A DNA stretch of 50,533 bases from an uncultured Nitrospira sp. (GTDB taxonomy: Bacteria > Nitrospirota > Nitrospiria > Nitrospirales > Nitrospiraceae): positions 1 to 50,533 of the forward strand of contig CABVRR010000014.1 of NCBI GenBank assembly GCA_902500705.1. The letters run 5' to 3'. Shown here piece by piece: positions 26,368 to 35,984 of this stretch (within the stretch, counting starts at the first letter, position 1; every line of letters starts with the position of its first letter). Both the position numbers and the translations under genes were made by a program. The notes under the pieces were generated by a model. That model was not told the DNA's origin. It saw only the letters and a list, made by a program, of their open reading frames with translations, and searched no databases.

Positions 26368-27480
26368 ATGACTCAACCATTCACGGTCCCTGTTTCTCTG
26401 GCTGAACGAAGTTACGAGATCGTCATTCAGACCGGATTGTTAGAGAAATTAGGCAGAAAATTACAGGAACAGGGAGTACGAGGCAAAGTCGGTCTTGTGA
26501 CAGATCGGCACGTTGCTCGGCACTATTTGAAGCGGAGTCTGGAAACGGTCAAACGGTATGGCATTGAGCCTATCCCGATCGTGCTGACTCCAGGGGAACG
26601 CTCGAAGACGTTGAAGACGGTAGAGCAGATCCTGAATGTGTTGGCACGCCATCGGTTTGAACGGTCGTCAATGCTTGTGGCACTTGGTGGCGGCGTTGTG
26701 GGCGACATGACCGGGTTTGCAGCCTCGATCTACCAACGCGGCATTCCTTATATTCAGGTGCCGACCACTCTTGTTGCCCAGGTTGATTCCAGTGTCGGAG
26801 GAAAGACGGGTGTAGATCATCGACTTGGGAAGAACTTGATCGGGTCGTTTTATCAACCACGCGCCGTATGGATTGATCCACTGACTCTTCGTACCTTGCC
26901 CACTCGAGAATTGATTGCCGGACTTGCCGAAGTCATTAAGTACGGAATTATTGCGGATGAGTCATTCTTTGCCTATCTGCAGCGGCACATGTCTGCGTTG
27001 CGGAAACATGCGCCTGCTATCGTCTCTACAGTGGTGAAGCGATCCTGTGAGATAAAAGCCGAGGTCGTTGCCGCAGATGAGCGAGAATCTGATCGTAGAC
27101 GAATCCTCAACTACGGGCATACCATCGGACATGCTCTTGAAGCGTTGGGAGGATATAAATCATTTGTTCATGGCGAGGCGGTAGGGGTTGGATTAGTGCA
27201 GGAAGCCGAGCTTGCTTGTTTCCAAGGGATCTGTTCTCGCCCGGTCGTCGAAAACATTCGGCACATCGTACAGGAAGCGGGGCTGAGTGATCGTATGCCG
27301 CCATGGACATCGCAGAGAATCTGGAAGGCCATGCTGCATGATAAAAAGGTGTCGGAGGGGCGAGTCATTGGAGTGTGGCCGGAACGTATCGGACAGGTGC
27401 AGATAGGGCCGATTGAAAAACACGTGTTTGAGCAGTGGTGCTCAGTTTCACGAGGATCCTCTCCTCGTGCGCATGCCTAA
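26368..27480 (+). CDS. aroB: 3-dehydroquinate synthase
   Basis: AroB makes 3-dehydroquinate from DAHP, the second step of the shikimate pathway, using NAD and a metal. The NAD-binding LVALGGGVVGDMTGFAASIY, the substrate loop VPTTLVAQVDSSVGGKTGVD, GLAEVIKYGII (Glu ligand) and the metal-binding histidines in NYGHTIGHALE and FVHGEAVGVG are all present. ATG at 26368 gives 370 residues, near the usual length; an in-frame GTG at 26335 would add 11 unconserved residues. Ribosome-binding site is weak. Confidence 0.95.
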   Translation: MTQPFTVPVSLAERSYEIVIQTGLLEKLGRKLQEQGVRGKVGLVTDRHVARHYLKRSLETVKRYGIEPIPIVLTPGERSKTLKTVEQILNVLARHRFERSSMLVALGGGVVGDMTGFAASIYQRGIPYIQVPTTLVAQVDSSVGGKTGVDHRLGKNLIGSFYQPRAVWIDPLTLRTLPTRELIAGLAEVIKYGIIADESFFAYLQRHMSALRKHAPAIVSTVVKRSCEIKAEVVAADERESDRRRILNYGHTIGHALEALGGYKSFVHGEAVGVGLVQEAELACFQGICSRPVVENIRHIVQEAGLSDRMPPWTSQRIWKAMLHDKKVSEGRVIGVWPERIGQVQIGPIEKHVFEQWCSVSRGSSPRAHA

Positions 27481-27579
27481 CGTGCCAGCTTCTTGCCGCA
27501 GAGAGCGAAGTCGATATGAACCAATTCCCCGCGTAGAGTGCAATTGACCAGCGAGAATAAGTCAGTTCATCGGAGCACT

Positions 27580-29367
27580 ATGCGGACGTTGCGAATCGCA
27601 CTGGCACAGATGAACCCGACAGTCGGAGATCTGTCCGGCAACCTTCACCGCATTACGACCTGGATCCGAGAAGCAAAGAAGGCAAAAGCCGACCTGATCA
27701 TATTCCCCGAGCTGGCAGTTACCGGCTCTCCCCCTGAAGACCTCCTGCTCAAGCCACAGTTTGTGAAAGATACCGTGCGGGCCTTGAACAAGATCACTCA
27801 AGCCTGTCGTGGTGTGGTTGCCGTGGTCGGGTACGTGGAGCAAGGCAACCGACGCGACGCACATTCCTCTCGGACGTCGAACACCTCAGCCGGGCAGCCG
27901 ACGCTCTACAATACGGCAGCGTTGATTGCGGATCGCAAGTTGCTTGGGCAGTATCGGAAATGGCATTTGTCCGACAAGGGGGGATTTGATGAACGCCGAT
28001 ATTTTTCCCCAGGTCAAAGACTCCCATTACTCGTCGTCAACGGAGTGACGATTGGGGTGACCATCTGTGACGATATCTGCTTATCGGAGGGACCCGCTCG
28101 GATACAAGCAGCGGCCGGTGCTGAGGTGCTGATCGCTATCGATGCCTCTCCCTTTCATATCGGTAGCAGTCGCTCGAGGGAGCAGATGCTGGTGGCGAGA
28201 GCGCGGGAAAACGGAGTCATGGTCGCATATACCAATATGGTCGGAGGTCAAGACGAGCAGGTTTTCGATGGGAGTAGTGTGGTTCTTGATCAATCCGGCA
28301 AGGTGATCGCGCGTAGTCACGCATTTCAGGAAGAGTTGCTGGTGGCCGACTTGACCATGGACGCTGGTTCACGTGGGCGTATGAGGCGTGAGGGAAGGGC
28401 GGCAGGGGCTAGAAACACTGTTTCGGTTGTCGATCGTCTCGTGGTGAAGGGGAAGACGATTAAAAAGAATATGCGGATTCGAATCGTGCCAATGGTGGCG
28501 GAACTCTTGGACGAGATCGACGCGGTGTATCGCGCGCTGGTACTGGCTGTGAAGGACTATGCTCGAAAGAATGGATTTACGCAAGTGGTGATTGGGTTGA
28601 GCGGTGGCGTCGATTCGGCAGTGACTGCGGCAATTGCGGTGGATGCGCTTGGGGCTACGCACGTGCACGGTCTTTTCATGCCGTCTCCGTACACCTCGCC
28701 TGAAAGCGAAGAGGATGTTGTCGCGCTCGCCCAGTGTCTCGGTATCGACGTGAACACTATCCCGATTACGCCGACATTTGACGCCTATCGCCGATCGTTG
28801 ACACCGTCATTCGTCGGGTGTGCGGAAGATGCGACCGAGGAAAACCTCCAGGCCCGCATTCGCGGTACGCTGCTCATGGCTGTCTCTAATAAGTTTGGAT
28901 ATCTGGTGTTGACCACGGGAAACAAGAGCGAGATGAGCGTGGGATACTCGACGCTGTACGGCGATATGGCCGGTGGGTTCGCCGTCATTAAAGACGTACC
29001 GAAGACGATGGTCTACGAGCTGGCGAGGTTTCGAAATGGACTCGGTCCGTCGCCGGTCATCCTCACACGTATTCTGGATCGACCGCCGACCGCCGAGTTG
29101 AGGCCAAATCAAAAGGATGAAGATTCTCTTCCACCGTACCCCGTTCTCGACCCCATTCTCAGGGCCTATGTCGAAGACGATCGCTCGCCCGACGAAATCG
29201 TCGAGGCTGGGTTTGATCGCGCAACGGTCTTGCGCGTGGTGGGAATGGTCGATCGCAGTGAGTTCAAGCGACAACAGGCTCCCATAGGGGCCAAGGTCAC
29301 ACCCCGCGCCTTCGGCAAGAGCCGCCGGATGCCGATCACAAACGGCTATCGCAACACGCAATCTTAG
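27580..29367 (+). CDS. nadE: Glutamine-dependent NAD synthetase
   Basis: The last step of NAD synthesis: amidation of deamido-NAD using glutamine and ATP. The N-terminal nitrilase-like glutaminase domain (residues 1-270) shows the catalytic triad regions FPELAVTGSPPEDLL (Glu), RKWHLSDKGGFDERRYF (Lys) and VTICDDICLSEG (Cys). The C-terminal synthetase domain (about 310-560) has the PP-loop GLSGGVDSAVTAA and LTTGNKSEMSVGYSTLYGDM. ATG 27580 begins MRTLRIALAQMNPTVGD and gives 595 residues; the frame extends to a GTG at 27538. Confidence 0.94.
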   Translation: MRTLRIALAQMNPTVGDLSGNLHRITTWIREAKKAKADLIIFPELAVTGSPPEDLLLKPQFVKDTVRALNKITQACRGVVAVVGYVEQGNRRDAHSSRTSNTSAGQPTLYNTAALIADRKLLGQYRKWHLSDKGGFDERRYFSPGQRLPLLVVNGVTIGVTICDDICLSEGPARIQAAAGAEVLIAIDASPFHIGSSRSREQMLVARARENGVMVAYTNMVGGQDEQVFDGSSVVLDQSGKVIARSHAFQEELLVADLTMDAGSRGRMRREGRAAGARNTVSVVDRLVVKGKTIKKNMRIRIVPMVAELLDEIDAVYRALVLAVKDYARKNGFTQVVIGLSGGVDSAVTAAIAVDALGATHVHGLFMPSPYTSPESEEDVVALAQCLGIDVNTIPITPTFDAYRRSLTPSFVGCAEDATEENLQARIRGTLLMAVSNKFGYLVLTTGNKSEMSVGYSTLYGDMAGGFAVIKDVPKTMVYELARFRNGLGPSPVILTRILDRPPTAELRPNQKDEDSLPPYPVLDPILRAYVEDDRSPDEIVEAGFDRATVLRVVGMVDRSEFKRQQAPIGAKVTPRAFGKSRRMPITNGYRNTQS

Positions 29368-29626
29368 CCTCAGCCTACTTGTGCAGGATTTGACCTGATG
29401 GGGTCTTTGGAAGTGGGCTAGAAGCGATGTCTTCGCCGAAGCTTTCCGTCTAAGCCCCCCTGATCCATCTTCGCGGGAAATTTATCTTCTCTGTATTTTT
29501 AGTGGGTTGTAAGCGGGTGGGTTTCCCACGAGAAGCTCTTTCCCGTAGGGGTACCTTGTGAAGGGCTAGTCTGATTCAGATAAACAAACCGAGAAAGGTG
29601 ACGAAACGGTGAACGGTATGGGACGT

Positions 29627-30550
29627 CTATTCTCTGATCGCCTGGGCTCGCTTCTGTAGATAGGCATTACGGACTGACGCATAGAGATCCAACGTAGACC
29701 CTTCAACACCTTGAAACTTTTCCAAATTCAAAGAACGATCATTCACGACTTCTATGCCTCGTGCGGTAAGTAAGATGAGGGAACTCGTCACTCGATTTGG
29801 ATGGGGGACCACCGAAGGAATGGCATCGATCTCGATAATCGGGAACATCAGCCAATAGACTGGATTTAAAGCAATATCTCCGACATACCCAACAAGGTCT
29901 CGAACGGTGAATGGTCCCAGAAGCGGGACCATCACATAGGGACCCGGCTTGATTCCGTAAAACCCCAATGTCTGTCCCGTGTCTTCCTCCGGAGTGGTCA
30001 GTTGGAAGTGTCGCGCGACATCGAAAACGCCTCCGACTCCAGCGGTCGTGTTGATGAGAAATCGTCCGACTTCTATCCCCGCGCCCTTGAATTTTCCTTG
30101 GAACAAGTTGTTCATCACGCGTGGTGTCACGCGAATGTTGTAAAAGAAATTGCTGATGCCGACTTGGACGATATTCGGAACGACGAAGTTGTAGCCTTTG
30201 GCGACCGGCTTCAATACCCAGCGATCAAGTTGCCAGTTGAAATCGAAGATCTTGGAATTCAGCGGTTCCCACGGGTCATATTCCTCGATCGCCGCTTCAC
30301 CGGGCTTGGCAAAAGGATCGAGTGGCTCGTCGAGAGAAGTTTCGTGGATTGGCTCAGTTGATGGAGCAGTCTTGGGAGAAGCATCCGTAAGAAGGACGGG
30401 TGACGCACCCGTCTCAATGTGAGGGGTAAGAGTGCTCGACGTCCCCTTCTGCGTGGCACAACCGGAAAGAAAGATCAACGAGACGGCAAGGATGAATGCA
30501 TATTCACTTCCCCTGAAGTAGACCGGCCTAGACCCAGCTGTTGTCCTCAT
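29627..30550 (-). CDS. mlaA: MlaA-family (VacJ) outer-membrane lipoprotein
   Basis: MlaA removes mislocalised phospholipids from the outer leaflet of the outer membrane and passes them to MlaC. The product starts MRTTAGSRPVYFRG and has a lipobox VSLIFLSGC, then the MlaA core YDPWEPLNSKIFDFNWQLDR, GISNFFYNIRVTPRVMNNL, GRFLINTTAGVGGVFDVA and QTLGFYGIKPGPYVMVPLLG. The ATG at 30550 follows AAGAGGT on the minus strand with nine bases spacing; an upstream in-frame ATG at 30580 is not needed. 307 residues is slightly long because of a linker after the lipobox. No other mla genes are adjacent. Confidence 0.92.
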   Translation of the reverse strand: MRTTAGSRPVYFRGSEYAFILAVSLIFLSGCATQKGTSSTLTPHIETGASPVLLTDASPKTAPSTEPIHETSLDEPLDPFAKPGEAAIEEYDPWEPLNSKIFDFNWQLDRWVLKPVAKGYNFVVPNIVQVGISNFFYNIRVTPRVMNNLFQGKFKGAGIEVGRFLINTTAGVGGVFDVARHFQLTTPEEDTGQTLGFYGIKPGPYVMVPLLGPFTVRDLVGYVGDIALNPVYWLMFPIIEIDAIPSVVPHPNRVTSSLILLTARGIEVVNDRSLNLEKFQGVEGSTLDLYASVRNAYLQKRAQAIRE

Positions 30551-30764
30551 TCTAACGATAACCTCTTGGATTACAAACAAACATCGCCAGCGCGACCCTC
30601 TACTGTACCAAAAGCCGAGTCACCCGCCAATCATTTATTTTTGAATGGTCTTCTTATCGACCTCTTAGGGGCTGAAGGGCAAGCGAGTAAAAATGGAGAG
30701 AGAACGAGACTTAATGGAGCTTGGGCTCAGAAGAGGGCAAGGTGAGGAGTATGGGACGGAGGCG

Positions 30765-30790
30765 GTGCTCGCCCCTCACGGGGCGAGCAC
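30765..30790. repeat. Perfect inverted repeat, 11-bp stem, no T-run
   Basis: GTGCTCGCCCC at 30765-30775 pairs perfectly with GGGGCGAGCAC at 30780-30790 around TCAC. Neither side has a run of T, so it is not a standard intrinsic terminator. It lies between the mlaA start and the minus-strand micro-protein gene. Confidence 0.8.
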
Positions 30791-30873
30791 GAGATCATTG
30801 TGACCGAACCGGATAGAGTGAATGGGCGCTACTCTGGAATGACCCCTCTTCTCAGGTCTTGCGCGTGGGGGAT

Positions 30874-30898
30874 GTCGCAGAAAGGTACTTTCTGCGAC
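30874..30898. repeat. Perfect inverted repeat, 11-bp stem, downstream of micro-protein gene
   Basis: GTCGCAGAAAG at 30874-30884 pairs with CTTTCTGCGAC at 30888-30898 around a GTA loop. On the minus strand it lies 51 bases after the micro-protein stop, a good place for a transcription end, but no T-run follows in either direction. Confidence 0.8.
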
Positions 30899-30949
30899 GA
30901 ATGAACCTTTCCCGAAGAGAGAGATGTTCGTCCGGTCCAGACACGCCCA

Positions 30950-31030
30950 TCACAGGCTTTTCTTGTACACGACGATCCCGCCGATGAGAAGCCCGCCCAT
31001 CACGAGTGCGAACAACCACATCATGTCCAT
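30950..31030 (-). CDS. Predicted 26-residue single-pass membrane micro-protein
   Basis: Read on the minus strand from 31030: MDMMWLFALVMGGLLIGGIV then VYKKSL and TGA. It is one hydrophobic helix of about 17 residues with GG pairs, ended by two lysines, so a C-in orientation would fit the positive-inside rule. A good Shine-Dalgarno AAAGGAG lies five bases before the ATG; the in-frame ATG 15 bases upstream overlaps that site and is not favoured. Perfect inverted repeat downstream. No family recognised; it resembles in size small subunits or regulators of membrane complexes, which is only analogy. Confidence 0.5.
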   Translation of the reverse strand: MDMMWLFALVMGGLLIGGIVVYKKSL

Positions 31031-31276
31031 AACGGCTCCTTTCATATAAATGATCGAAAGTTATCTCGTGCAAGGAGTGGAGCAACTTTTGTGCTTGAAG
31101 TGCGTGGGGTCGGTCGTCCCGCAACTCTGTGAAAAAATGATGTATCCGACAGCATAGATACTGATGGGACTTCACCAGGTGAGGGAAATATCATCAAGGC
31201 TGTCTAGCGGTTTGGACAAGCGGAGGAGGAATAATCCCGTGAATGAATACAGTGTTTCGGGAGGATGTAGGAACGA

Positions 31277-32221
31277 CTAGGCTAGATAATCCCGCCCGTG
31301 AGGCGTCGATAAGTCCTGGTCGGGTCCGATCGGGACGATACGAGTAGGGTTGATGTCGTCGTGTGTGATGTAGTAGTGGCGTTTAATGTGGTCGAAATTC
31401 ACGGTCTCAGCAATACCGTTGGTTTGATAGAGATCTCTGAGATAGCCGAAGAGATTCGGGTAATCGATGATTCGTCGGACATTGCATTTGAAATGTCCGT
31501 GGTAGACCGCATCGAACCGGATCAATGTGACAAAAAGCCGCCAATCGGTCTCCATGAATTCCGGTCCGAAGAGATACCGGCGGGTTGCGAGGCGCGCATC
31601 GAGCTGATCCAGCGCGGCGAACAGCCGCCGTGCCGCTCGTTCGTACGCTTGTTGTGATGTCGCGAATCCTGCTCGATAGACCCCATCGTTCACATTTTCG
31701 TAGATGAACGCGTTGAGTTCCTCGATCTCTTGCCGCAGTCCATCTGGGTACAAATCAATCGGGCTTTCGGTGAATCGATTGAATTCACTGTTGAGGATTC
31801 TCATCAGATCATCGTCGGAGTTAGTCACAATCCGTTTGGTGACGCCATCCCATAGTGCCGGGACCGTGATGCGCCCGATGTAGCTCGGGTCAGTTGCCTT
31901 GTAGGCGTCATGAAGAAAATGAAATCCATTGATGGAATCGAAGGAGTGGCCGGGGCCTTCACGAAACGCCCACCCGCGCTCATCCCGAATCGGGTCTACG
32001 ACGGTCATTCCCACGACAGCTTCGAGTCGTTTGAGTTTGCGCACAATGATCGTCCGATGGGCCCACGGGCAGGCCCATGAGACGTAGAGATGATAGCGGT
32101 CGGCTGCGGCGGGATAGCCGGAGCTGCCGTCGGCTGTGATCCTATTCCGGAAGGCATCCGGTTGTCGTTGAAACTCACCGAACGGGGACTGTTCGTCCGG
32201 GAATTGGGGGTGAACGTCCAT
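31277..32221 (-). CDS. Glutathionyl-hydroquinone reductase (YqjG/ECM4-type GST)
   Basis: This glutathione-transferase family enzyme reduces glutathionyl-hydroquinones with glutathione. The 314-residue product has YLYVSWACPWAHR-like VSWACPWAHRTIIVRKLK with the catalytic Cys51, then MTVVDPIRDERGWAFREGPG, IGRITVPALWDGVTKRIVTN (thioredoxin-like part) and a C-terminal helical domain with FGPEFMETDWRLFVTLIRFD and YYITHDDINPTRIVPIGP. All match the family. It implies the host makes or uses glutathione or a related thiol. Monocistronic; the micro-protein gene lies 246 bases downstream on the same strand. Confidence 0.92.
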   Translation of the reverse strand: MDVHPQFPDEQSPFGEFQRQPDAFRNRITADGSSGYPAAADRYHLYVSWACPWAHRTIIVRKLKRLEAVVGMTVVDPIRDERGWAFREGPGHSFDSINGFHFLHDAYKATDPSYIGRITVPALWDGVTKRIVTNSDDDLMRILNSEFNRFTESPIDLYPDGLRQEIEELNAFIYENVNDGVYRAGFATSQQAYERAARRLFAALDQLDARLATRRYLFGPEFMETDWRLFVTLIRFDAVYHGHFKCNVRRIIDYPNLFGYLRDLYQTNGIAETVNFDHIKRHYYITHDDINPTRIVPIGPDQDLSTPHGRDYLA

Positions 32222-32873
<652 letters not shown>

Positions 32874-32931
32874 TGGTCGGGGTCCTCGCGGTGGAACATG
32901 ATCGCGGCGGATTGTTCAAAGGAGGGTGGGC

Positions 32932-34341
32932 ATGAACGTGCGTGAGGTACTAGAGTTCGCTAAAAAACACAGGGTTCAGATCGTGGACCTAAAATTCGTC
33001 GATCTGCCGGGTGTGTGGCAGCATATGAGTATCCCTGTGAGCGAACTGACGGAGACCTTATTCAAGGATGGTTCCGGTCTCGATGGCTCGTCGATTCGCG
33101 GATGGAAAGCCATCAACAACAGCGATTTGTTGATGGTGCCGGATCCCTCCACGGCGTGCCTGGATCCGTTTACCGCAGTGCCGACGCTCAGCCTGACCGG
33201 AAATGTCGTCGATCCGATTTCTCGCGAAAATTACGAACGTGATCCCCGGTTCATCGCGCAAAAGGCGGAGAAGTATCTGCAGAGTACCAAAATCGGCGAC
33301 AACTCATTCTGGGGACCGGAAGCTGAATTTTTTATCTTCGATCATGCTCGGTACGACCAAAACAGCCACAGCGGGTTCTACCATCTCGACTCGGAAGAGG
33401 GCGCCTGGAATATGGGGCAAGAGGGAATCAACCTGGGAGGGAAGATCCGGCACAAACAAGGCTATTTCCCGGTGGCTCCGACCGATACGCAACAAGATAT
33501 CCGGAGCGAGATGGTCCTGGAGATGGAAAAGGTCGGCATTGCAGTAGAAAAGCATCATCACGAAACGGCCTCGGCCGGACAGGCTGAAATCGATATCCGA
33601 TTCGACACCCTCGTGCGGACCGCGGACAAGATGATGTTGTACAAGTACATCGTCAAAAACGTGGCGCGTCGACATGGGAAAACGGTGACCTTTATGCCGA
33701 AGCCGATCTTCGGTGATGCGGGATCCGGGATGCATACGCACCAGAGCATCTGGAAAGACGGGAAACCGCTCTTTGCGGGGAAGGATTATGCCGGTATCTC
33801 GCAGCTCTGTTTGTATTATATCGGCGGCATTCTCAAACATGCGCCGGCATTGGCGGCGTTTACGAACCCGACCACGAATTCCTACAAGCGTATCACGCCG
33901 GGGTTTGAGGCGCCGGTGTTGCTGGCCTATTCCAGTCGGAACCGCTCGGCCGGCGTCAGAATTCCGATGTATTCCCCCAGTCCCAAGGCCAAGCGGATCG
34001 AAGTCCGGTTTCCCGATCCATCCTGTAACCCCTATTTGGCTTTTTCTGCAATGCTCATGGCAGGCCTTGATGGCATTCAAAATAAAATCAATCCCGGAGA
34101 GCCGGCAGAGAAAGACCTCTATGATCTCGACCCGAAGGAGGCCGCGAGTATCCCGACTATGCCTGGAAGTCTCGATGAGGCGCTCAACAGTTTAGAGCGG
34201 GATCACCAGTTTCTGCTGAAGGGCGAAGTGTTTACCGAGGATCTGGTCGAGGCCTGGATCGGCTATAAGCGGAGCAAAGAGATCGACGCGATGCGTCTGC
34301 GGCCGCATCCATACGAATTCTTTCTCTATTACGACGTCTAA
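32932..34341 (+). CDS. glnA: Glutamine synthetase, type I (adenylylatable)
   Basis: GlnA condenses ammonia and glutamate to glutamine with ATP. The 469-residue product has [20 protein letters not shown], metal ligands in [12 protein letters not shown], the catalytic core ([18 protein letters not shown]), [20 protein letters not shown] and [11 protein letters not shown]. Tyr397 sits in KDLYDLD, the classical adenylylation site of I-beta enzymes. ATG 32932 is six bases after GGAGG; a GTG at 32926 is too close. The adenylylating enzyme is encoded in two halves further along (44422-48485). Confidence 0.96.
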   Translation: MNVREVLEFAKKHRVQIVDLKFVDLPGVWQHMSIPVSELTETLFKDGSGLDGSSIRGWKAINNSDLLMVPDPSTACLDPFTAVPTLSLTGNVVDPISRENYERDPRFIAQKAEKYLQSTKIGDNSFWGPEAEFFIFDHARYDQNSHSGFYHLDSEEGAWNMGQEGINLGGKIRHKQGYFPVAPTDTQQDIRSEMVLEMEKVGIAVEKHHHETASAGQAEIDIRFDTLVRTADKMMLYKYIVKNVARRHGKTVTFMPKPIFGDAGSGMHTHQSIWKDGKPLFAGKDYAGISQLCLYYIGGILKHAPALAAFTNPTTNSYKRITPGFEAPVLLAYSSRNRSAGVRIPMYSPSPKAKRIEVRFPDPSCNPYLAFSAMLMAGLDGIQNKINPGEPAEKDLYDLDPKEAASIPTMPGSLDEALNSLERDHQFLLKGEVFTEDLVEAWIGYKRSKEIDAMRLRPHPYEFFLYYDV

Positions 34342-34525
34342 CGACATACGCTTCTGTCAGGATGACTGCTTAGGGCTGTTGATTTCACATGCCTGAACTC
34401 GGTGCGTCAAGGCACGCTGTTGCATGCGTGGCCGCGGGAAGTGAAGAGGCCAGACCTCTTCTGGTATACGTTCAGTCTCTGCGCGATGTGAGAACGAAGC
34501 CGGAGGGGTTGTTCCGTATCCTCAG

Positions 34526-34924
34526 CTAGCGGTTCCCGCAAGCCGCCTTCCAAAGTATGCGATTGATGCTGCGCTCTTCCACCAACTGCCAGTTCGCGCT
34601 TTCGATGTAGCCGGGTGTCGACCTGCCGGTCCCCATCTGACGCGAAAACTCAATGACTTGTAACACTCGAACGCGAGACCGTTCGCAGTCGAATTCCTTG
34701 TGGGTCTTGACGGACAAGAAGCGCGTGGTGCCGTTCCATTTGATATCCGTCAATTGCCAGAGTGTCGCGCGAGTTCCCGTTCGATTGATTGATTCCGGAT
34801 CGAAATACAGGGTCTCAAGGCCGGTTGGTTGGTCTTGTTTTTCGAGGGCGACCCATCCCGCATAGACCGAGCTGTAGGAAAGCAGGAATACCGTCAAAAG
34901 AAAGGGCCGTTTCATGGATCTCAT
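34526..34924 (-). CDS. Small secreted protein of the surface-adhesin E type
   Basis: A 132-residue exported protein: signal peptide (MKRPFLLTVFLLSYSSVYA from the ATG at 34915) and a mature part with GWVALEKQ, TLYFDPESINRTGTRATLWQ, KTHKEFDCERSRVRVL, GYIESANWQLVEE and a final Cys (WKAACGNR). The pattern (W..., YFD.ESI.R, W.L.D, E.DC..., W..V..., C) resembles the Adhesin_E domain (PF16747), recognised from memory. Two cysteines could form a disulfide. Start is ATG 34924 or 34915; neither has a strong ribosome-binding site. Monocistronic. Confidence 0.7.
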   Translation of the reverse strand: MRSMKRPFLLTVFLLSYSSVYAGWVALEKQDQPTGLETLYFDPESINRTGTRATLWQLTDIKWNGTTRFLSVKTHKEFDCERSRVRVLQVIEFSRQMGTGRSTPGYIESANWQLVEERSINRILWKAACGNR

Positions 34925-35126
34925 CGTGTTTTGTTCAACCGGGCGTTTGTGGCTACATCACGTGTGAAGGCATAGCGGTCGGCCGCTAAAAAATCAAGAG
35001 AGACGGACCTTTCCCCTAGCATGGTCGAGTCATCATCCAGGTTCCGACCGAGCTCAACACCGTCTCCCCCCTTGAGCGTCGCCTTCACATAGGTTATTCT
35101 CGCATCCACAACCGAGGAGGACTACG

Positions 35127-35888
35127 ATGCCGAAACGTGTGCGTACAGGGTTGACGCGAAGTGATATTCTCGATCGATATGTCGAGCGCTTCAAACAACA
35201 GCTCGTGAAATTCCAGCCATTCCTCTCGCGGCGGCGCGGGTCGGCTTCGCTTGAAGACTTCGACGAGGCGGCAGAAGAGTTGATCGGTCAGGTGTTCGGT
35301 GCGGCATCGGATGAGTCGGAAGCCTACTTTTTTGCGAAGACAGGGGAATCGGCACTCCTGCCGGAAGAAGCGCAGGAAAGCGGGACCCACAATGTGGAAC
35401 GTGAAAGTCTGCACCAGCGCCGCCAAGTGATGGAAAGTTGCCTGGCGGACCTCGAACTACGTCGACGACTGCAGGCAACGAGGAAGGGAAAGGGAATCGA
35501 TCAAGCCCTGGTCGATGACTACATGGCACATGAGGTGAGGAGCATCCACAAAGAGGCGACGATCAAACAAGCGGGGCAGCTCCTACAAAAATATAAAGTC
35601 GGCTCGCTGATCGTGGACGACGGGTCTCGGTATATCGGGATCATCACCGATTCTGACCTGACCCGCAAAGCGGTCGCCAAAGGTCTTGATCCGAACACCA
35701 CGACCGTCGCAACGTGTATGAGTCGTTCCATTATAACCATCGAAGAAGACGAGTCCTTACCCGAGGCGATGGCGCTGATGAAGAAGCAAGGCATCCGACA
35801 CCTTCCGGTCACCGCGGATGCCACCATCATTGGAGTCCTTTCTGTGTCCGATCTCCTCCGGGCCTTTCAAGAGCAACGATCTTCTTAA
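35127..35888 (+). CDS. CBS-domain-pair protein with novel N-terminal region
   Basis: The C-terminal half (about residues 130-250) is a CBS pair (Bateman module): MAHEVRSIHKEATIKQAGQL, VGSLIVDDGSRYIGIITDSD and CMSRSIITIEEDESLPEAMA, IRHLPVTADATIIGVLSVSD. CBS pairs usually bind adenine nucleotides. The first 130 residues are charged and helical with no domain recognised. Strong ribosome-binding site GAGGAGG. It lies 96 bases before the ABC-F gene on the same strand. Function unknown; regulation of an unidentified partner by nucleotide level is inference. Confidence 0.85.
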   Translation: MPKRVRTGLTRSDILDRYVERFKQQLVKFQPFLSRRRGSASLEDFDEAAEELIGQVFGAASDESEAYFFAKTGESALLPEEAQESGTHNVERESLHQRRQVMESCLADLELRRRLQATRKGKGIDQALVDDYMAHEVRSIHKEATIKQAGQLLQKYKVGSLIVDDGSRYIGIITDSDLTRKAVAKGLDPNTTTVATCMSRSIITIEEDESLPEAMALMKKQGIRHLPVTADATIIGVLSVSDLLRAFQEQRSS

Positions 35889-35984
35889 CACCACAACCTG
35901 TCGCATGGGCGTATCGGCGCCGTAAGCGCCGTTGGGAGGGAAAATCCCCGCTCGTGCTGCGCGATCGGATACACGGTCAGTCGT

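Larger units (their letters stand above)
30551..30949. other. Non-coding stretch upstream of mlaA
   Basis: About 400 bases between the mlaA start and the micro-protein gene. No coding frame is convincing. It holds two perfect GC-rich inverted repeats (30765-30790 and 30874-30898), annotated separately, and must contain the mlaA promoter, which was not recognised. Confidence 0.6.
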
